Positions 1 through 11,480 are shown, counted from the first letter of the stretch. The stretch is DNA of 64,000 bases from Portunus trituberculatus (GCF_017591435.1 NC_059301.1:31770986-31834985); one strand, 5' to 3'. The notes: generated by a model from the sequence alone, not told the origin. Made by a program: numbers and translations.

Positions 1-1118
1 TTTATGTAGACTGCGAACATTACTGGTGCCAACACTGATCCCTGTGGAACTCCACTCTCCACCAATCCCCATTCTGATGGTCTGTCCTTAATTATTGTTC
101 TCATTTCTCTTCCTACCAAAAGTCTTCCATCCATTTTAGTAAACTGCCATGCACTCCTCCTACCATTTCAAGTTTCCAGATCAGTCTCTGGTGTGGTACC
201 TTATCAAAGGCCTTTTTTAAATCCAGATATATTCCATCAGCCCAACCATCTCTTTCCTGTATTACATCTATCACCCTCGAATAGTAACATATCAGGTTTG
301 TCGTGCATGAACGCCCTTTCCTAAAACCAAATTGACACTCACAAAGTATGTCATTTTTCTCCAAGAAGTCTGTCCATCTAGTCTTCACCACCCTCTCACA
401 CATCTTAGCTACCACACTTGTAAGTGACACTGGTCTATAGTTCAATGGGTCTCTTGTTACCTGATTTATAGATTGGGACAATGTTAGCTCTTTTCCAGTC
501 TTGGGGCACTACACCTTCCCTTAATGAGGCATCAATTACTTCACAAACTTTTTCTGCCAATTGCTCCCTGCATTCTCTTAAAATCCATCCTGATACCCCA
601 TCAGGTCCCACAGCTTTTCTCACTTCTAAACTCCCCATCATGTTCTTGATCTCCTCCACAGTTACTTGAAACTCCTTCATAATCCCTTTCTGTTCCATTA
701 CCAGTGGTTTGTCAAAAGCAGTCTCCTTTGTGAATACCTTCCGAAAGCATCCATTCATAGCCTCTGCCATTTCCCTGGGATCTTCACTGTATACTCCATT
801 TACTTCTAAACTTTCAATACTTTCTCTATTTTTGATGTTGTTGTTCACATGTCTGTAAAAAGCCTTGGTTGGTCTTTACATTTATCAATTATATCCTTTT
901 CTTGTTTCTTTCTTTCTTCTCTTCTAATCAACACATATTCATTTCTTGCTCTTTTGTAACTTTCCCACTGCTTAATCCGTCTTTTCCTTCTCCACCTCTT
1001 CCATGCATCCTCTTTTCTTGTTCTAGCCTTTTCACATCTATCGTTAAACCAGTCCTGCTTTCCAACTTCTCTATGTTGTCTTATTGGTACAAATTTTTCT
1101 CACCTTCTTTGTATATTT
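1..1118 (-). pseudogene. LINE-A reverse transcriptase, partial and broken
   Basis: RT fingers and palm in two frames: 435-848 has the KAVGPDGVSGWIL and VPQDWK blocks, 113-481 has NYRPVSLTS, FGFRKGRSC and motif A YLDLKKAFDKVPH. The stretch from about 115 to 1 continues with SGVPQGSVLAP and stops at the window edge before the FADD motif. At least two frameshifts separate the parts. The region 849-1118 is the basic linker between endonuclease and RT, also out of frame in places. Function is known from the family; this copy cannot make a full protein as it stands. Confidence 0.8.
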
Positions 1119-1835
1119 TTATAAATTCCTTCCACTTTTCATTTGCTCCTTAGCACTCTTGAATTTCATCCAATTTGTCTCTTGAAAGAATTTCTTTAGG
1201 TTTCCAAAATCTGTCTTGGCATAATTCCATCTTCCCACTTTATATTCTTCATTTCTTCTAGATTTCTCTTCGTCTATCACCTTGAACTCCAAAACTGCAT
1301 GATCACTCTTTGCTAAAGGGCACTCCACCCTCATCTCCTCAATGACCATTGGCTCTGTACTAAAGACCAAGTCCAGTCTTGACGATGCTCCCTCTCCTCC
1401 AAACCTAGTATCTTCTTTGACCCACTGAGTTAACACATTTTCCATTGCCAGTGTCAATAGTGTATTTCCCCATGTTGTCTCTGATCCTTCCATTGACCAG
1501 TCCTCCCAACACACCTCTTTACAATTAAAATCTCCCATCATTATAGTTCGTTCACAGCCACCCAACATTTCTTCCAGACATGTTCCTGTATCACTTATCA
1601 TTTCTTCATATTCCTGTACTGACCATGCATTTGTCTTAGGTGGTACGTACACCACTATGTAGTGCCTCTTTTTCCTTCATTAGTTTCTGCTCTGATCTTT
1701 AGCACTTCTGCCTTTCCCATACCTTTTTTCACTTGATCCACCTTTATATCTTTTTTAACCAGCAACATCACTCCTCCTCCCATCTTACCTACTCTATTTC
1801 TTTTCCAAACGTTATATTTCCTTCTCCAACCTTCA
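1119..1835 (-). pseudogene. LINE-A endonuclease domain (APE type), frameshifted
   Basis: Exonuclease-endonuclease-phosphatase fold endonuclease that nicks target DNA to prime reverse transcription. The intact open part (1119-1655) shows VPPKTNAW, the metal-site block GDFNCKE, RLDLVFS and the catalytic SDHAVLEF block. The upstream piece with the KMGGGVML block lies in another frame around 1700-1800, so one frameshift separates it. A nearly identical sequence is uninterrupted in the copy at 27074-28435 from its GDFN block onward. Its association with (GT)n borders in every copy suggests a microsatellite target preference (inference). Confidence 0.8.
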
Positions 1836-2974
1836 TCAGGTCTTCTCCTCTCTCAGTTTTGTTTCAGTAAGACCCACAATATCTGGGTTCTTGTCCCTCA
1901 AGTAATCGTTGAGTTCTAAAATCCCCGATATCACTCCATTTATGTTGGAATACATTACATTTCGCTCATATGTAAGTTTCTTTAGTCCTTTCTTGCTGTA
2001 CTTTTCTGGGTTATGAACCACTTCCTCAGTCTCATATCCAAGATTCTCCAGAAAACTCTTTCTTCTCTTCTTCTGTCCTCTCTTCATTTTTTTCAAAGCC
2101 TCCTTTCTCAACTCATTTAACATTTCTCTTTCCTTTTCACCGAGATCTCTTCTCAACCAAATCTTCCTTGTTGTTTCCTGCTGGGCTAGCCTCCATGACT
2201 TCTCCACCAATTCATCTACATCCTTTTGTGACTTAAGTTTGATTCTTATTGGCCTCATACCTTCTCTTGTGAACTTTCCAATTCTATGGAAGTCCTCTAT
2301 TTCTTGTACTAGGTCTTTTCCTCCTCCTGCACCACATTAATGATATTATTTATCACCTTTTTATGTTTTTCTCTCTCCATTTTACTCGGTGTCTTATCCT
2401 CCTCCACACCAAATATCACCACACATCTCTTTTTGTCTACAGTTTCCTCACCAATGTCTCATTTGACTTAATAACCTTCACCACTTTCTCAGCTATCTTC
2501 TCTTCTATGATCTGTTGATCTATAATTTCAGCAAGGCCCAAAGTTTTCTCCCTGACTCTTTGATTTCCTTTTCCAGACTTGCAACTTTGTAATTTACCTC
2601 CTTTCTTTCCACTTCCTGACTTTTTTCCATTCAGCCTGCTTCTCCATCACTTTTCCTAGAGATTCTCCACATTTTTCGCAATTCACTTTAATTAGCTTAA
2701 CTTCCTCTTTCAGTGCTGCATTTTCCTTCTTCATATCGGCACAGTCTCTCTTTACATTGTCATAACTCGTTTCCAGGCCCTCATACTTTTCAAACAGTTT
2801 TTCAATTTTACCTTCTAACTCCAGAATTTTCTTCACATAAGCGCTCTTCTCCATTATTCCTTGAAACCCTGTGAAGTCTGATTCCTCTTTCGAGTTCACG
2901 GCCGCCATGTTGCGCAGACGTAAACAAACCAGCTGATGGCTCAAACGCAGGCTACAGTTTATATTTACCTTCAC
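1836..2974 (-). pseudogene. LINE-A N-terminal coiled-coil region (ORF1-like), broken
   Basis: Two open stretches (2594-2974 and 1836-2258) separated by frame breaks. The first, probably starting at the ATG near 2907 (MAAVNSKEE), is rich in Glu and Lys with heptad spacing, so a coiled coil is likely; such segments in LINE ORF1-type proteins usually mediate multimerisation and RNA binding. The second carries a short RPIRIKLKSQKDVDELVEK segment that resembles the nucleic-acid-binding part of ORF1-like proteins, then a very basic stretch, then the start of the endonuclease (NGVISGILELNDYLRDKNPD). The plus-strand copy at 58458-59400 shows the same order. Function is inferred by position and composition. 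Confidence 0.6.
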
Positions 2975-3124
2975 TGGACATTATTTTGCTAATCAACAGT
3001 TAACATGACTATATGGAGACGGGACAAACATTACCAGCTCCCTTCCCACCTTGGTTACTCTTAGGTAACTGTAGAATTATAGATGATTGCTCTGGAGCTC
3101 AGCGACCACCTCCGCCATCGACGA

Positions 3125-3150
3125 TGTGTGTGTGTGTGTGTGTGTGTGTG
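3125..3150. repeat. (TG)n microsatellite
   Basis: About 13 TG units between the 5' end of LINE-A copy 1 and the 3' end of the short LINE-A fragment. One of a series of GT tracts bordering LINE-A copies. Confidence 0.95.
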
Positions 3151-3249
3151 TTTACCTTTAGTTGTATTGTACAGGGTTCGAGCAGAGTTCATAGTGGCTG
3201 TCTCCATGTCTCCATTTACCTAATTTTTCCTTAAAGTTATGCACATTAC
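3151..3249 (-). mobile_element. Very short 5'-truncated LINE-A 3' end
   Basis: About 100 bp matching the terminal 3' region of LINE-A (minus strand): tttacc..agttgtatt..acaggg, then ctccatgtctcc and aaagttatgcaca, in the same order as at 23357-23470. It has (TG)n on both sides, like the larger copies. No coding capacity. Confidence 0.75.
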
Positions 3250-3262
3250 GTGTGTGTGTGTG
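3250..3262. repeat. (GT)n microsatellite
   Basis: Six GT units closing the right side of the short LINE-A fragment. A separate CT tract lies at 3341-3356. Bases 3263-3419 hold nothing else recognised. Confidence 0.85.
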
Positions 3263-4119
3263 TTGGTTCTGATGTAGTGCTAATGTAAATACTGAATTGT
3301 AATCTTGTGATAACTGCATGTATACTAATGTTTACACACACTCTCTCTCTCTCTCTGGTTTGGGCGAGGTGCTAAATTTCCTATTGGCATTTTCATGTTC
3401 TTCACCTCATCTTTTGTGTAAAGACAATGGAATGCATTTTAGTTAAATTTATTTATGACTAGGCCCATTCTAACAACTTGCTAAATGAAGATCAATTTGG
3501 CTTCAGACCAGGCAGATCAACTGAGGATCAATTAGTACTAACCTACCATCATCATACTTCATGGCTGAATCAAGGCGTTAATGTCGACTTTATTCTTTTT
3601 GATTTTTCAAAAACTTTTGATACAGTGTGTCACTCAATTCTTTTAGACAAGCTATTCAGCCTTGGAATCAGGGATAAATTACTTTATTGGATCAAGGCGT
3701 TTTTTGGTAAACAGATGTGTGTCAGTCAATAACCAACTCAACCATCCTAGAAAGGTCCTTAGTGGAGTCCCCCAGGGTTTTGTTTTGGGCCCTCTCCTAT
3801 TTCTTATTTATATTAATAATATTAATGACAGTCTTACTTTTGCAATCAAAATATTTGCTGATGATCTTAACCTTTATGTTTGTACCAGTGTCTCCCCTGG
3901 TCCTTGTCTGTTGAGAGAAATAACATCATGTCAACCTGACATCAATACTTTATATCAAATGGCTATCTCTTGGGGACTAAAGATGAACTCATCCAAGTGT
4001 GTGCTGTTAAGATTACAAAGAAAACCAGTTGATTGATCATTATTGGGTATTTCAGGTCAATACTTGCATGATGATGTGGTAATACCAACTAAAGCAGCTG
4101 CCATGGATTTGGGTGTCGT

Positions 4120-5045
4120 CAGGGCTGGCCCTAGGCTGATGCAACCGATGCAGCTGCATTGGGCCCCACGCTCCCAAGGCAGGACTGGTGCATAAAAAGA
4201 CGAGTGCTAATTCGATCCCTGCGGTTCTTGGAGCTTTTTCCACTAATATTAACAGGCAGTTACTGTCTTTCTTGAACAATCAATTGAGCATATCCTTGCA
4301 GCAACCCCAGTATCCTCACTTCAGGGCTGGCCACGCACAGTTTGACCAACAAACTCAAAAGCAGATTTGAAAAAGCATTCTGCAGAACTAGAAAATAGTC
4401 TCACTGCCAATGGTACTTCAGACATTGATGGCAATATGCTTGCCGAGGAGATGGATACTCTTAAAACATTCCTAGCTCCTGAAATAATGTCTCAGCCTTT
4501 AAAAGTCCTTAGTTTCCTGCATGACATGAAAAGTGCAGTTGACTTTCCAAATTTCTGGACAACTCTGAGAATTATTCTCACCATCCCAGTTACTGTAGCC
4601 TCTGGTGAGAGGAGTTTCTCAAAGTTGAAGTTGATTAAAAAGTACTTGAGGTCAACTATGAGTCAAGAGAGATTGAATGGTCTTGCTATTCTCTCTATTG
4701 AAAATGAAGTTGCAAGCCAGTTGGATTACAGTAAACTCATAGATGACTTTGCATCTGCCAAGTCACGCAAGATACGTCTGTGAAATATGTACTTTTCATC
4801 ACAACTATGACAACTGGATTGAATACTTTGAAATGCTTTAATTGACATCTCATGAAACAGTATTACTTTACAATTGGCACATGTTTGAATAGTTTGAAGT
4901 TTATTGTTAAAACACCAAAAAAAGGGCTTTACATACTGTATTAATTACTATATTAGCATTGTTATTTGGCCTGTAGGAATGCTAGACTGATAGGCTCCCG
5001 ATTGGGACTTTGCATTGGGCCTCGCACTTGCTAGGGCCGGCCCTG
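4120..5045 (+). mobile_element. hAT DNA transposon, internally deleted, 8-bp TSD
   Basis: 926-bp element with hAT-type ends: left CAGGGCTGGCCCTA, right end reverse-complement CAGGGCCGGCCCTA. Flanks are GGTGTCGT (4112-4119) and GGTGTCTT (5046-5053), an 8-bp target duplication with one mismatch. The interior keeps only the 3' part of a transposase gene, so the copy is non-autonomous. It sits inside the LINE-D RT. Confidence 0.88.
4367..4783 (+). pseudogene. hAT transposase C-terminal dimerisation domain remnant
   Basis: Open frame of 138 codons. Residues from about 60 onward match the hAT C-terminal dimerisation region: the VASGERSFSKLKLIK block, then LRSTMSQERLNGLAIL and a final acidic/basic tail. 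This block is typical of the zinc finger MYM-type 1-like hAT transposases. The catalytic core (RNase H-like fold with its acidic residues) is missing, removed by internal deletion. The frame upstream of 4367 is not open. No active protein is expected. Confidence 0.75.
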
Positions 5046-5620
5046 GGTGTCTTAATTGATACTTCTTTGAAGTTCCACCAACATGTGGCTAACATAGTAC
5101 ATAAAGTGAGCAGAGTGGCAGAGAACATCTTGAAATCCACAGTTAATTGTGAGGCTTCATTTATGTTACCTCTTTTCACCCTTCACATAAGACCATTATT
5201 AGAGTATTCTTCATCTCTATGGAACACAGGAAATCTTAGTGACTTGAGGATGCTGGAAGGAGTGCAGAGAAGGTGGACTAAAGTAATCTGTGGTATGGAA
5301 CATCGTACTTACCTAGACCGTATTCTATCTGGGGTAGACTATTTTGTCATGATCTGATCAAATATTGACAGATTTTCCATGAAGTTTCATCGATAAAGCC
5401 TGAAGACTTATTCCATTGTCACCCTATTAACTATGTGAGAAGACATCAGTATAAGATTTACTCTGTACACTCCCAATTAGATATAAGATCATTTAGTATT
5501 CAAAGCATTAATACTTGGAATTCCTTGCCATAGAGTGTTGTTTCTTCCCAGAGTGTCACTATTTTCAAAACGGTTATAGCCACACATTTGGGTGACACTC
5601 TTTTCCAATACTGTTAATTG

Positions 5621-6189
5621 CTGAGTCTGTTTGTACCTAATCTATCGAATCCAACTCTATTTTCTCTTGTTTGTATTCATATTTCCTGTCGCATATGTTG
5701 CACTTTCCAACCCAGAATTAAAGTATTATCTTTGTGGTTTACATATTTATTTGGGGCTGGCATAACAGCGGAATGTGGCTTCTCCTACCTTAGCTGGGAA
5801 AGCCTACTACTAGGTGAGTGAACTAAGTGAGTGCTGCATCACTTTGTTATGGCTCATACCCCATCCCTCGTTGCTATCCACATTACCTATAGTTGTATCG
5901 CTTATTTCAATCTAATTCAGACCAGCTGCATATTTTTAATTCTTTGTCATGCAGTCTCCTGCCAACTGCAATGGTTTAAGAAATTTTTCAGCAAGTCACC
6001 ATCTATTAATTTTATAGTCTCTATTTTTGGTCCTATTTTTCATTCCCATTGTTTGATTAATCATTAATGAGAAACTAGCCAAAATTTACTAATCTACAAA
6101 TACATAATTTATTTTTGTCAGTATCTGCAATAATTAAGAAATTTTTATTTTCTGATACATTTATTAACTTTAACCTAACCTATCATTGT
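5621..6189. other. No gene recognised
   Basis: AT-rich sequence after the LINE-D tail. Short open frames lack recognisable domains or coding character. Confidence 0.5.
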
Positions 6190-6440
6190 CAATTTTTTAT
6201 AGTAAGTCTGCATCCCCTTCCCCAACAAACAAGCTTCTAGGCATGTGGGGAATTGGGATTTTGGATGGGGGATGAAAATTCTGTGAATTATGGGTGTTTA
6301 AAAGTCTGTAGAAGGTTTACTTTATATTCTGAATTTTCCTAACTTAACCCATCCTTGTATGGGGCAGCACTCTCCCTGGACCCCTCCCTTTGCTAGAATA
6401 TTAATCTAAATTAACCTAACATAATGAAATACCTAAAAAA
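6190..6440. mobile_element. Degenerate copy of the telomere-motif mosaic repeat
   Basis: Shares with 41780-41850 the segment ccccaac..agctt..gcatgtggggaattggg..tttt..gggg, followed, as there, by taaccta-like motifs and gggcagc..cctgga blocks. Boundaries are approximate and no terminal repeats are visible here. Confidence 0.55.
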
Positions 6441-7149
6441 TTATTCCATTATGGGTTACTAGTGAGGTGAAAAAATTCTCAGGCATGGAGATGCGTATAG
6501 TTTTGCAGCTTCATTATTAAACATGTGAAACCTTCTATTTATGTTTGTATATTGCTTCTTAAATTATTGTTAGATATACCACATAGTGATTTTTTTTTCC
6601 TGTTGTACACTGGCACCATTTGCATCATCTCCCTCCTTTGGATTGCTATATTAACAAATGACAATGGGCCTCTATCAGAATGTCTGACTTATCTTTGAAA
6701 CAAATAAATAAAAGGGTAACATAACTACCCTGGAAAGCCGTCGTTGGTGGCCTCATGACATGAGTAGCCTGATGAGCTGCAGTGTGTGATTAGAGGGATC
6801 ACCTCTATAGATACCATGAAATACTATTATAACCACTACCCACAAATCTCAGTTGTAAAGAAAAGAATTTTTTTTTGTTTACTCTTGACTTGTGCAGAGC
6901 TTGCTGGACTTAGAAAATCTCCAATTTCTAGCAATACTACACATATGCCCTCAGTTTCCCTACATTTAAGGCAAACTCACCAACTTTCCTATATGACGTG
7001 AGTTTCAAGCTTGTATCTGATGCAGCTGTGATATAAACCTCAATCCTACGTAGCTTTCTTTTATTACCATGTACAATTTTTTACCATTTGCCATTCATTT
7101 TAAGGCTTCTTTTTTGTCCTTTATACTTTAATTTTGGATAGATATTGCT
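6441..7149. other. No gene recognised
   Basis: AT-rich intergenic sequence. The short open frame at 6786-7001 has no recognisable domain. Confidence 0.5.
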
Positions 7150-7605
7150 GACAAGCCCAGAATCATTCAAGGTGGAGTTGTTAGCAAAGATTTGAGAGGA
7201 GAGTTCAACTTTTAGAGACAGAAGAGATGGCAGTGGTAGCATCAACAGTATGAAATAAAGGAGGGGAAGATGAAGAAGTGAAGTTATTGGAGATGTTTTT
7301 GGCTAGATGCCAGAAGTCTTGAGGGGAGTTTGAGTTTGAAGGGTTTTGACATCTTCTATTTATGAAGGAGTGTTTGGCAAGTTGAAGAACACACTTGGCA
7401 TGATTCCAGGCTGAAATATGAAGTGCATGAGATTCAGGAGATGGAAGGCTCAAGTTCCTTTTGTGGGCAACCTTTCTATCATGTATAGCACAAGAACAGG
7501 CTATGTTAAACCAAGGTTTAGAAGGTTTAGGTTGAGAAAAAGAATATGGAATGTACACCTCCATGCCAGACACTATCACCTATGTTGTGTGTTCAGCACA
7601 AAGAG
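7150..7605 (-). mobile_element. LINE-C fragment (linker after endonuclease)
   Basis: About 455 bp nearly identical to 9798-10254. It encodes on the minus strand the region after the endonuclease (FSQPKPSKPWFNIAC, FINRRCQNPSNSN). It ends abruptly at the AGAGATG position and faces a second LINE-C fragment of opposite orientation, so a rearrangement or twin-primed insertion is possible. Confidence 0.85.
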
Positions 7606-7704
7606 ATGATGTTTCAGTTTTTACATCAAGGCAAGAGTATGTTATTTCAAAAGGCAGTATGTAGGTTGAGGTGGAGGAGATAATAAGTTCTTTAGAAAAG
7701 GATT

Positions 7705-8198
7705 TATGACAAGTGACAATTGCTACCATACCCATCCTGTACCTCTCGTGCTTCAACTCCATCTCCTGGAACTGCCACACCTTCCAAAGGCATTCTTGAC
7801 CTTCCTCCTTACCTCAAATCCTTCTGCTTCTGCTATTACCCTATCTTCTCTGTTGGATTCCTCTTATCACAATATCATTTCTCTATCTTGTCCTATTTCT
7901 CCAGTCCTTCCTTAGGATACCCTAAAGTATAATTGCCTTTGGCATTTTGCCTCTACTAGCTTGGGAATTTGAGGAGGTATTATGCTGATTTTCCTTGGAA
8001 TGATTACTGTTTCTGCATCAGAGACCCATCTTTGTGTGCTGAACACATAAGGGAGGTAATAGTATGTGGTATGGAGGCATATATTCTTTGCTCTTTCTTT
8101 CAACCTAAACTCTCCAAACCTTGGTTTAATACAGCCTGTTCTCAGGTGATACATTACTTTTTTTTTCTTTTTATGGAAAAGGGGAAGCTGGCTAAGGA
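7705..8198 (+). mobile_element. LINE-C fragment in opposite orientation
   Basis: Plus-strand sequence matching the reverse complement of about 10120-10510: LDLFLTSNP-like block at 7790-7850, then YYADFPWNDYCF, RDPSLCAEH and KPWFNTAC. Frames are broken. Together with 7150-7605 it forms a head-to-head pair. Confidence 0.8.
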
Positions 8199-8221
8199 GA
8201 AAAAAAAAAAAAAAAAAAAAA
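8199..8221. repeat. Poly(A) run
   Basis: 23 adenines at the junction between the plus-strand LINE-C fragment and the 3' border of the minus-strand LINE-C main copy. An equivalent A run lies inside the 3' UTR of the copy at 39172-39202. Confidence 0.9.
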
Positions 8222-8289
8222 GGAAGGCCCACTTATTAGAGTTAGCCAAAAGCCTAGGACAAATGTTTTGAAACCCCTCTTAAAAGAAG

Positions 8290-9893
8290 TTAAGTTCTAA
8301 GAAGATGGAAATGCAGAAGCAGGCACAGAGTTCCAGATTTTACTAGTGAAAGGTATGAATGATTGACAGTATTGTTTAATTCTTGCTTTAGACAGTTGGA
8401 CTGTACAGAGGTGAGAGGAAGAAGAAAATCTTGTGCAGTGAGGCTGCAGTTAGCAAGATCAGTAGAACAATTAGCATGAAGAATATTGATAAAAGATAGC
8501 AAGGGATGAAACATTGCAGCAGTGAGAAAGAAGCTGAAGACAGTCAGAGGAGAGAAGTTGATGAGATGAAAAGCTTTTGATTCCACCCTATCTAATAAAA
8601 CCATATGAGTGGAACCCCCAAACATGGGAAGAGAACTCCATACTAGGATGGATAAGGCCCTTGTACAGTTAGCAGTTGGAGAGGTGAGAAAACTGGCAGA
8701 GACGCCTCAAAATGCCAAACTTCATATAAGCTGTTATAGCAAGAGATGAGATGTTAAGTTTCCATTTTAGATTATCAGCAAAGGACAGATTGAGGATATT
8801 CAGTGTGGAAGCTGGGGACAACTGAGTGTCATTGAAGAAGAGGAGATAGTTGTTTGGAAGGTTGTGTCAAGTTGATAGATGGAGGAATTGAGTTTTTGAG
8901 GCACTGAAAACTACTAAGTTTTCTCTGGCTCAATCAGAAGTCTTAGAAAGATCAGAAGTCAGGCATTCTGTGGTGTTCCTGTGTGATCTGTTGACTTGCT
9001 GAAGGATTGGTCGTCTCTAAAAAGACGTGAAATAGTGTAGGCTGGTATCATCAGCATAGGAATGGATAGGATAATAAGTTTGGTTAACATCATTAATGAA
9101 TAATATAAAGAGAATGGATGACATTACACAACCCTGAGGAACACCACTGTTAATAGATTTACGAGAACAGTGGCTGTCTACCATAGGAACAATAGAAGCA
9201 TCAGAAAGGAAGCTTAAGATAAAGTTCCAGAAAGAAGAATAGAAACTGTAGAAGGGCAGTTTTGAAATTAGAGCTTTATGCCTGACTCTATCAGAAGCTT
9301 CTGATATGCCTAACACAACAGCAAAAGTTTTACCGAAATCTCTAAAAGAAGATGACCAAGACTCAGTAAAGAAAGCCAGAAGATCACCAGTATAGCGACC
9401 TTGACGGAAGCTATACTGGCGACCAGATAGGAAATTGTGAAGTGACAGATATTTGAGAATCTTCCTATTCAGGATAGATTAAAAAACTTTAGATAAGCAA
9501 GATATTAAAGCTATAGTGTAGTATTTTGAGGGACAAAAATGGTCACCCTTTTAGGAGCAAGCTGAACGTCGGCAAACTTCCAGCAAGAAGGAAAGGTAGA
9601 AGTTGACAGAAAAAGTAAAAAAAAAGTTTGGCCAGGCAAGGTGCAAGCATGGAAGCACAGTTTTTGAGAATAATAGGAGGGACTCCATCAAGTCCATAAG
9701 CCTTCCGAGGGTTTAGGCCAGCGAGGGCATGGAAAATATCATTACAGAGAATTTTAATTGAAGATATGAAATAGTAAGAAGGAGGAGGAGAGGGAGGGAC
9801 AAGCCCAGAATCATCCAAGGTGGAGTTGTTAGCAAAGGTTTGAGAGGAGAGTTCAACTTTTAGAGACAGAAGAGATGGCAGTGGTAGCATCAA
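8290..9893 (-). pseudogene. LINE-C reverse transcriptase, frameshifted, altered motif A
   Basis: RT in several frames. 9543-9893 has LNPRKAYGLDGVPPIILKN and the following LPFLLAGSLP region; 9017-9316 has motif A, then SGVPQGCVMSSILFILFIND and motif C SYADDTSLHY. The motif A segment reads LGISEASDRVRHKAL, where families of this type have an Asp at the Gly position, so a catalytic acidic residue seems lost. 8290-8625 covers a C-terminal piece. Frameshifts separate these stretches. This copy cannot give an active polymerase. Confidence 0.78.
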
Positions 9894-10992
9894 CAGTATG
9901 AAATAAAGGAGGGGAAGATGAAGAAGTGAAGTTATTGGAGATGTTTTTGGCTAGATGCCAGAAGTCTTGAGGGGAGTTTGAGTTTGAAGGGTTTTGACAT
10001 CTTCTATTTATGAAGGAGTGTTTGGCAATTTGAAGAACACACTTGGCATGATTCCGGGCTGAAATATGAAGTGCATGAGATTCAGGAGATGGAAGGCTCA
10101 AGTTCCTTTTGTGGGCAACCTCTCTATCATGTATAGCACAAGAACAGGCTATGTTAAACCAAGGTTTAGAAGGTTTAGGTTGAGAAAAAGAATATGGAAT
10201 GTACGCCTCCATGCCAGACACTATCACCTATGTTGTGTGTTCAGCACAAAGAGATGGGTCTCTGACATGGAAACAGTATTCATTCCAAGGAAAATCAGCA
10301 TAATACCTCCTCAGGTCCCCCCAACTGGCAGAGGCAAAATGCCAGAGGCACCTCCATTTTGGGAGATCATGAGGAGGCATTGGAGAAACAAGATAAGGTA
10401 CAGACATGAGATTGTGATCAGAGGAGCCCAACAGAGATGATAGGTTGACAGCATAAACAGAAGGATTAGAGGTGAGGAAGAGATCAAGAATGTTGGGCAT
10501 GTCTCCAAGATAGTCAGGAATATGAGTAGGGTATTGCACCAGTTGTTCTAGGTCATGGAGGATAGCAAAGTTGAAGGCTAGTTCACTAGGATAGTCAGTG
10601 AAGGGAGAGGAAAGCCAAAGCTGGTGGTGAACATTGAAATCTCCTAGAATGGAAATCTCTGCAAAAGGGTAGAGGGACAGAATGTGCTCCACTTTAGAAG
10701 TTAAATAGTCAAAGAATTTATTGTAGTCAGAGGAGTTAGGGGAGAGAGAGACAGCACAGATGAATTTAGTTAGAGAGTGACTATTAAGTTGAAACCAGAT
10801 GGTGAAAAACTCGGAAGATTGAAGAACATGGGCATGAGAGCAAGTCAAGTCATGGACACAACATCCAGCTTTGGAACTAAAATGAGGATAGAGAAAGTAA
10901 GAGGGAACAGAGAAGGCAGAGAAGGGGCTACTGTCAGTTGCCACAGATTGCTGTGTTTTGGTGAGGAATACAAGATGAGGTATAGTAGACAA
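9853..10992 (-). pseudogene. LINE-C endonuclease and linker, one in-frame stop
   Basis: A single frame runs from 10992 to 9853 except for one TAG at 10228-10230. It encodes an APE-type endonuclease: the metal-binding ILGDFNVHHQLW block, the DLFLTSNP block and the catalytic SSDHNL block, which together identify the nuclease fold used for target nicking. After the stop come KPSKPWFNIAC and the basic HDREVAHKRN linker. The ORF opens with no recognisable first endonuclease block, so the true start may be lost. The duplicate at 7150-7605 shows the same linker. A sense codon at the stop position in the plus-strand fragment (near 8050) suggests the stop is recent. Confidence 0.78.
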
Positions 10993-11336
10993 GAGGTGGT
11001 GTTCTACAGATTGAAAATTAGACTAAGACTGTGAATGTTGCATAAGTTAATGAAGAAAAAGTTGAGGGAGGTGTTAAAAGAGCCATCCGACCTGGGAGTT
11101 GCCATTTTCAATTTCAAGTGAAGGGTGTGTGTGCAGTAAGTGCTTGTAGTTTTGTATTTGGAGGAGAGTTGTCTTTAGAGGGCAGGCTGTGACTGTCCCC
11201 TTGAGTTGTAAGACACAAAGGGAAACATTGAGGAAGATCACAACTGGCTTTTATGGTGAGTTCACAGTAACCCCTGACCAGAACTTGTCCAGAACAGAAC
11301 TAGTGCAATTAGACCTTGCTGGGAATTAATTATCAA

Positions 11337-11480
11337 TTCTATCACAGACACCTATTTTTCATACAAAAAACTAGCAGTTCCACTGTTTCACTTACTTTCT
11401 TCTGCCGAGATTACAAAAATTTCTTCCTGGCGCTGCCGATGGGATCGGCTGCGCTGCCCCTCAGTTAATTTTTGGTGCGC
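11337..11480 (+). repeat. DIRS left inverted terminal repeat
   Basis: Segments such as ATACAAAAAACTAGCAGTTC, GAGATTACAAAAATTTCT and GATGGGATCGGCTGCGCTGC recur as reverse complements in 19836-19985. The right copy has about 30 extra bases next to the GATGGGATCGG block. Confidence 0.88.

Larger units (their letters stand above)
1..3124 (-). mobile_element. LINE-A copy 1, CR1/L2-like non-LTR retrotransposon, cut by window edge
   Basis: Non-LTR element on the minus strand. Read 5' to 3' (high to low coordinates) it has a coiled-coil N-terminal region, an apurinic-type endonuclease and a reverse transcriptase, ending at base 1 just before the RT active-site box. Bases 1-1555 are almost identical to 26961-28445, so the two copies are recent relatives. 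The probable 5' end abuts a (TG)n tract at 3125, as every other LINE-A copy in the window touches (GT)n. The C-terminal motifs seen in other copies place the family in the CR1/L2 group; the clade is inferred from motifs, not from a tree. Coding frames are broken. Confidence 0.85.
3420..5620 (+). pseudogene. LINE-D reverse transcriptase remnant, interrupted by a hAT element
   Basis: Non-LTR RT fragment on the plus strand. 3478-3732 encodes NEDQFGFRPGRST and motif A FDFSKTFDTVCH; after a frameshift near 3700, 3662-4036 encodes SGVPQGFVLGPLLFLIYIN and motif C FADDLNLYV. The C-terminal part resumes at 5046-5357 (VLIDTSLKFHQHV, IRPLLEYSSSLW, LEGVQRRWTK) and decays to about 5620. The gap is exactly the hAT at 4120-5045, whose target duplication lies in the LGV.ID block. 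The RT resembles CR1/Jockey-group enzymes; the clade is not settled. The 5' end is truncated; no endonuclease is seen. Confidence 0.8.
8222..11100 (-). mobile_element. LINE-C main copy, I/Jockey-like non-LTR retrotransposon
   Basis: Minus-strand element with an endonuclease (10228-10992), linker (9853-10227), RT (about 8900-9893) and a 3' region with remnants of the C-terminal part (8290-8625). No ORF1 or zinc-knuckle protein is seen upstream of 10992, so the copy is probably 5' truncated. The 5' boundary is approximate. Bases 11101-11336 hold nothing recognised. Confidence 0.8.
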
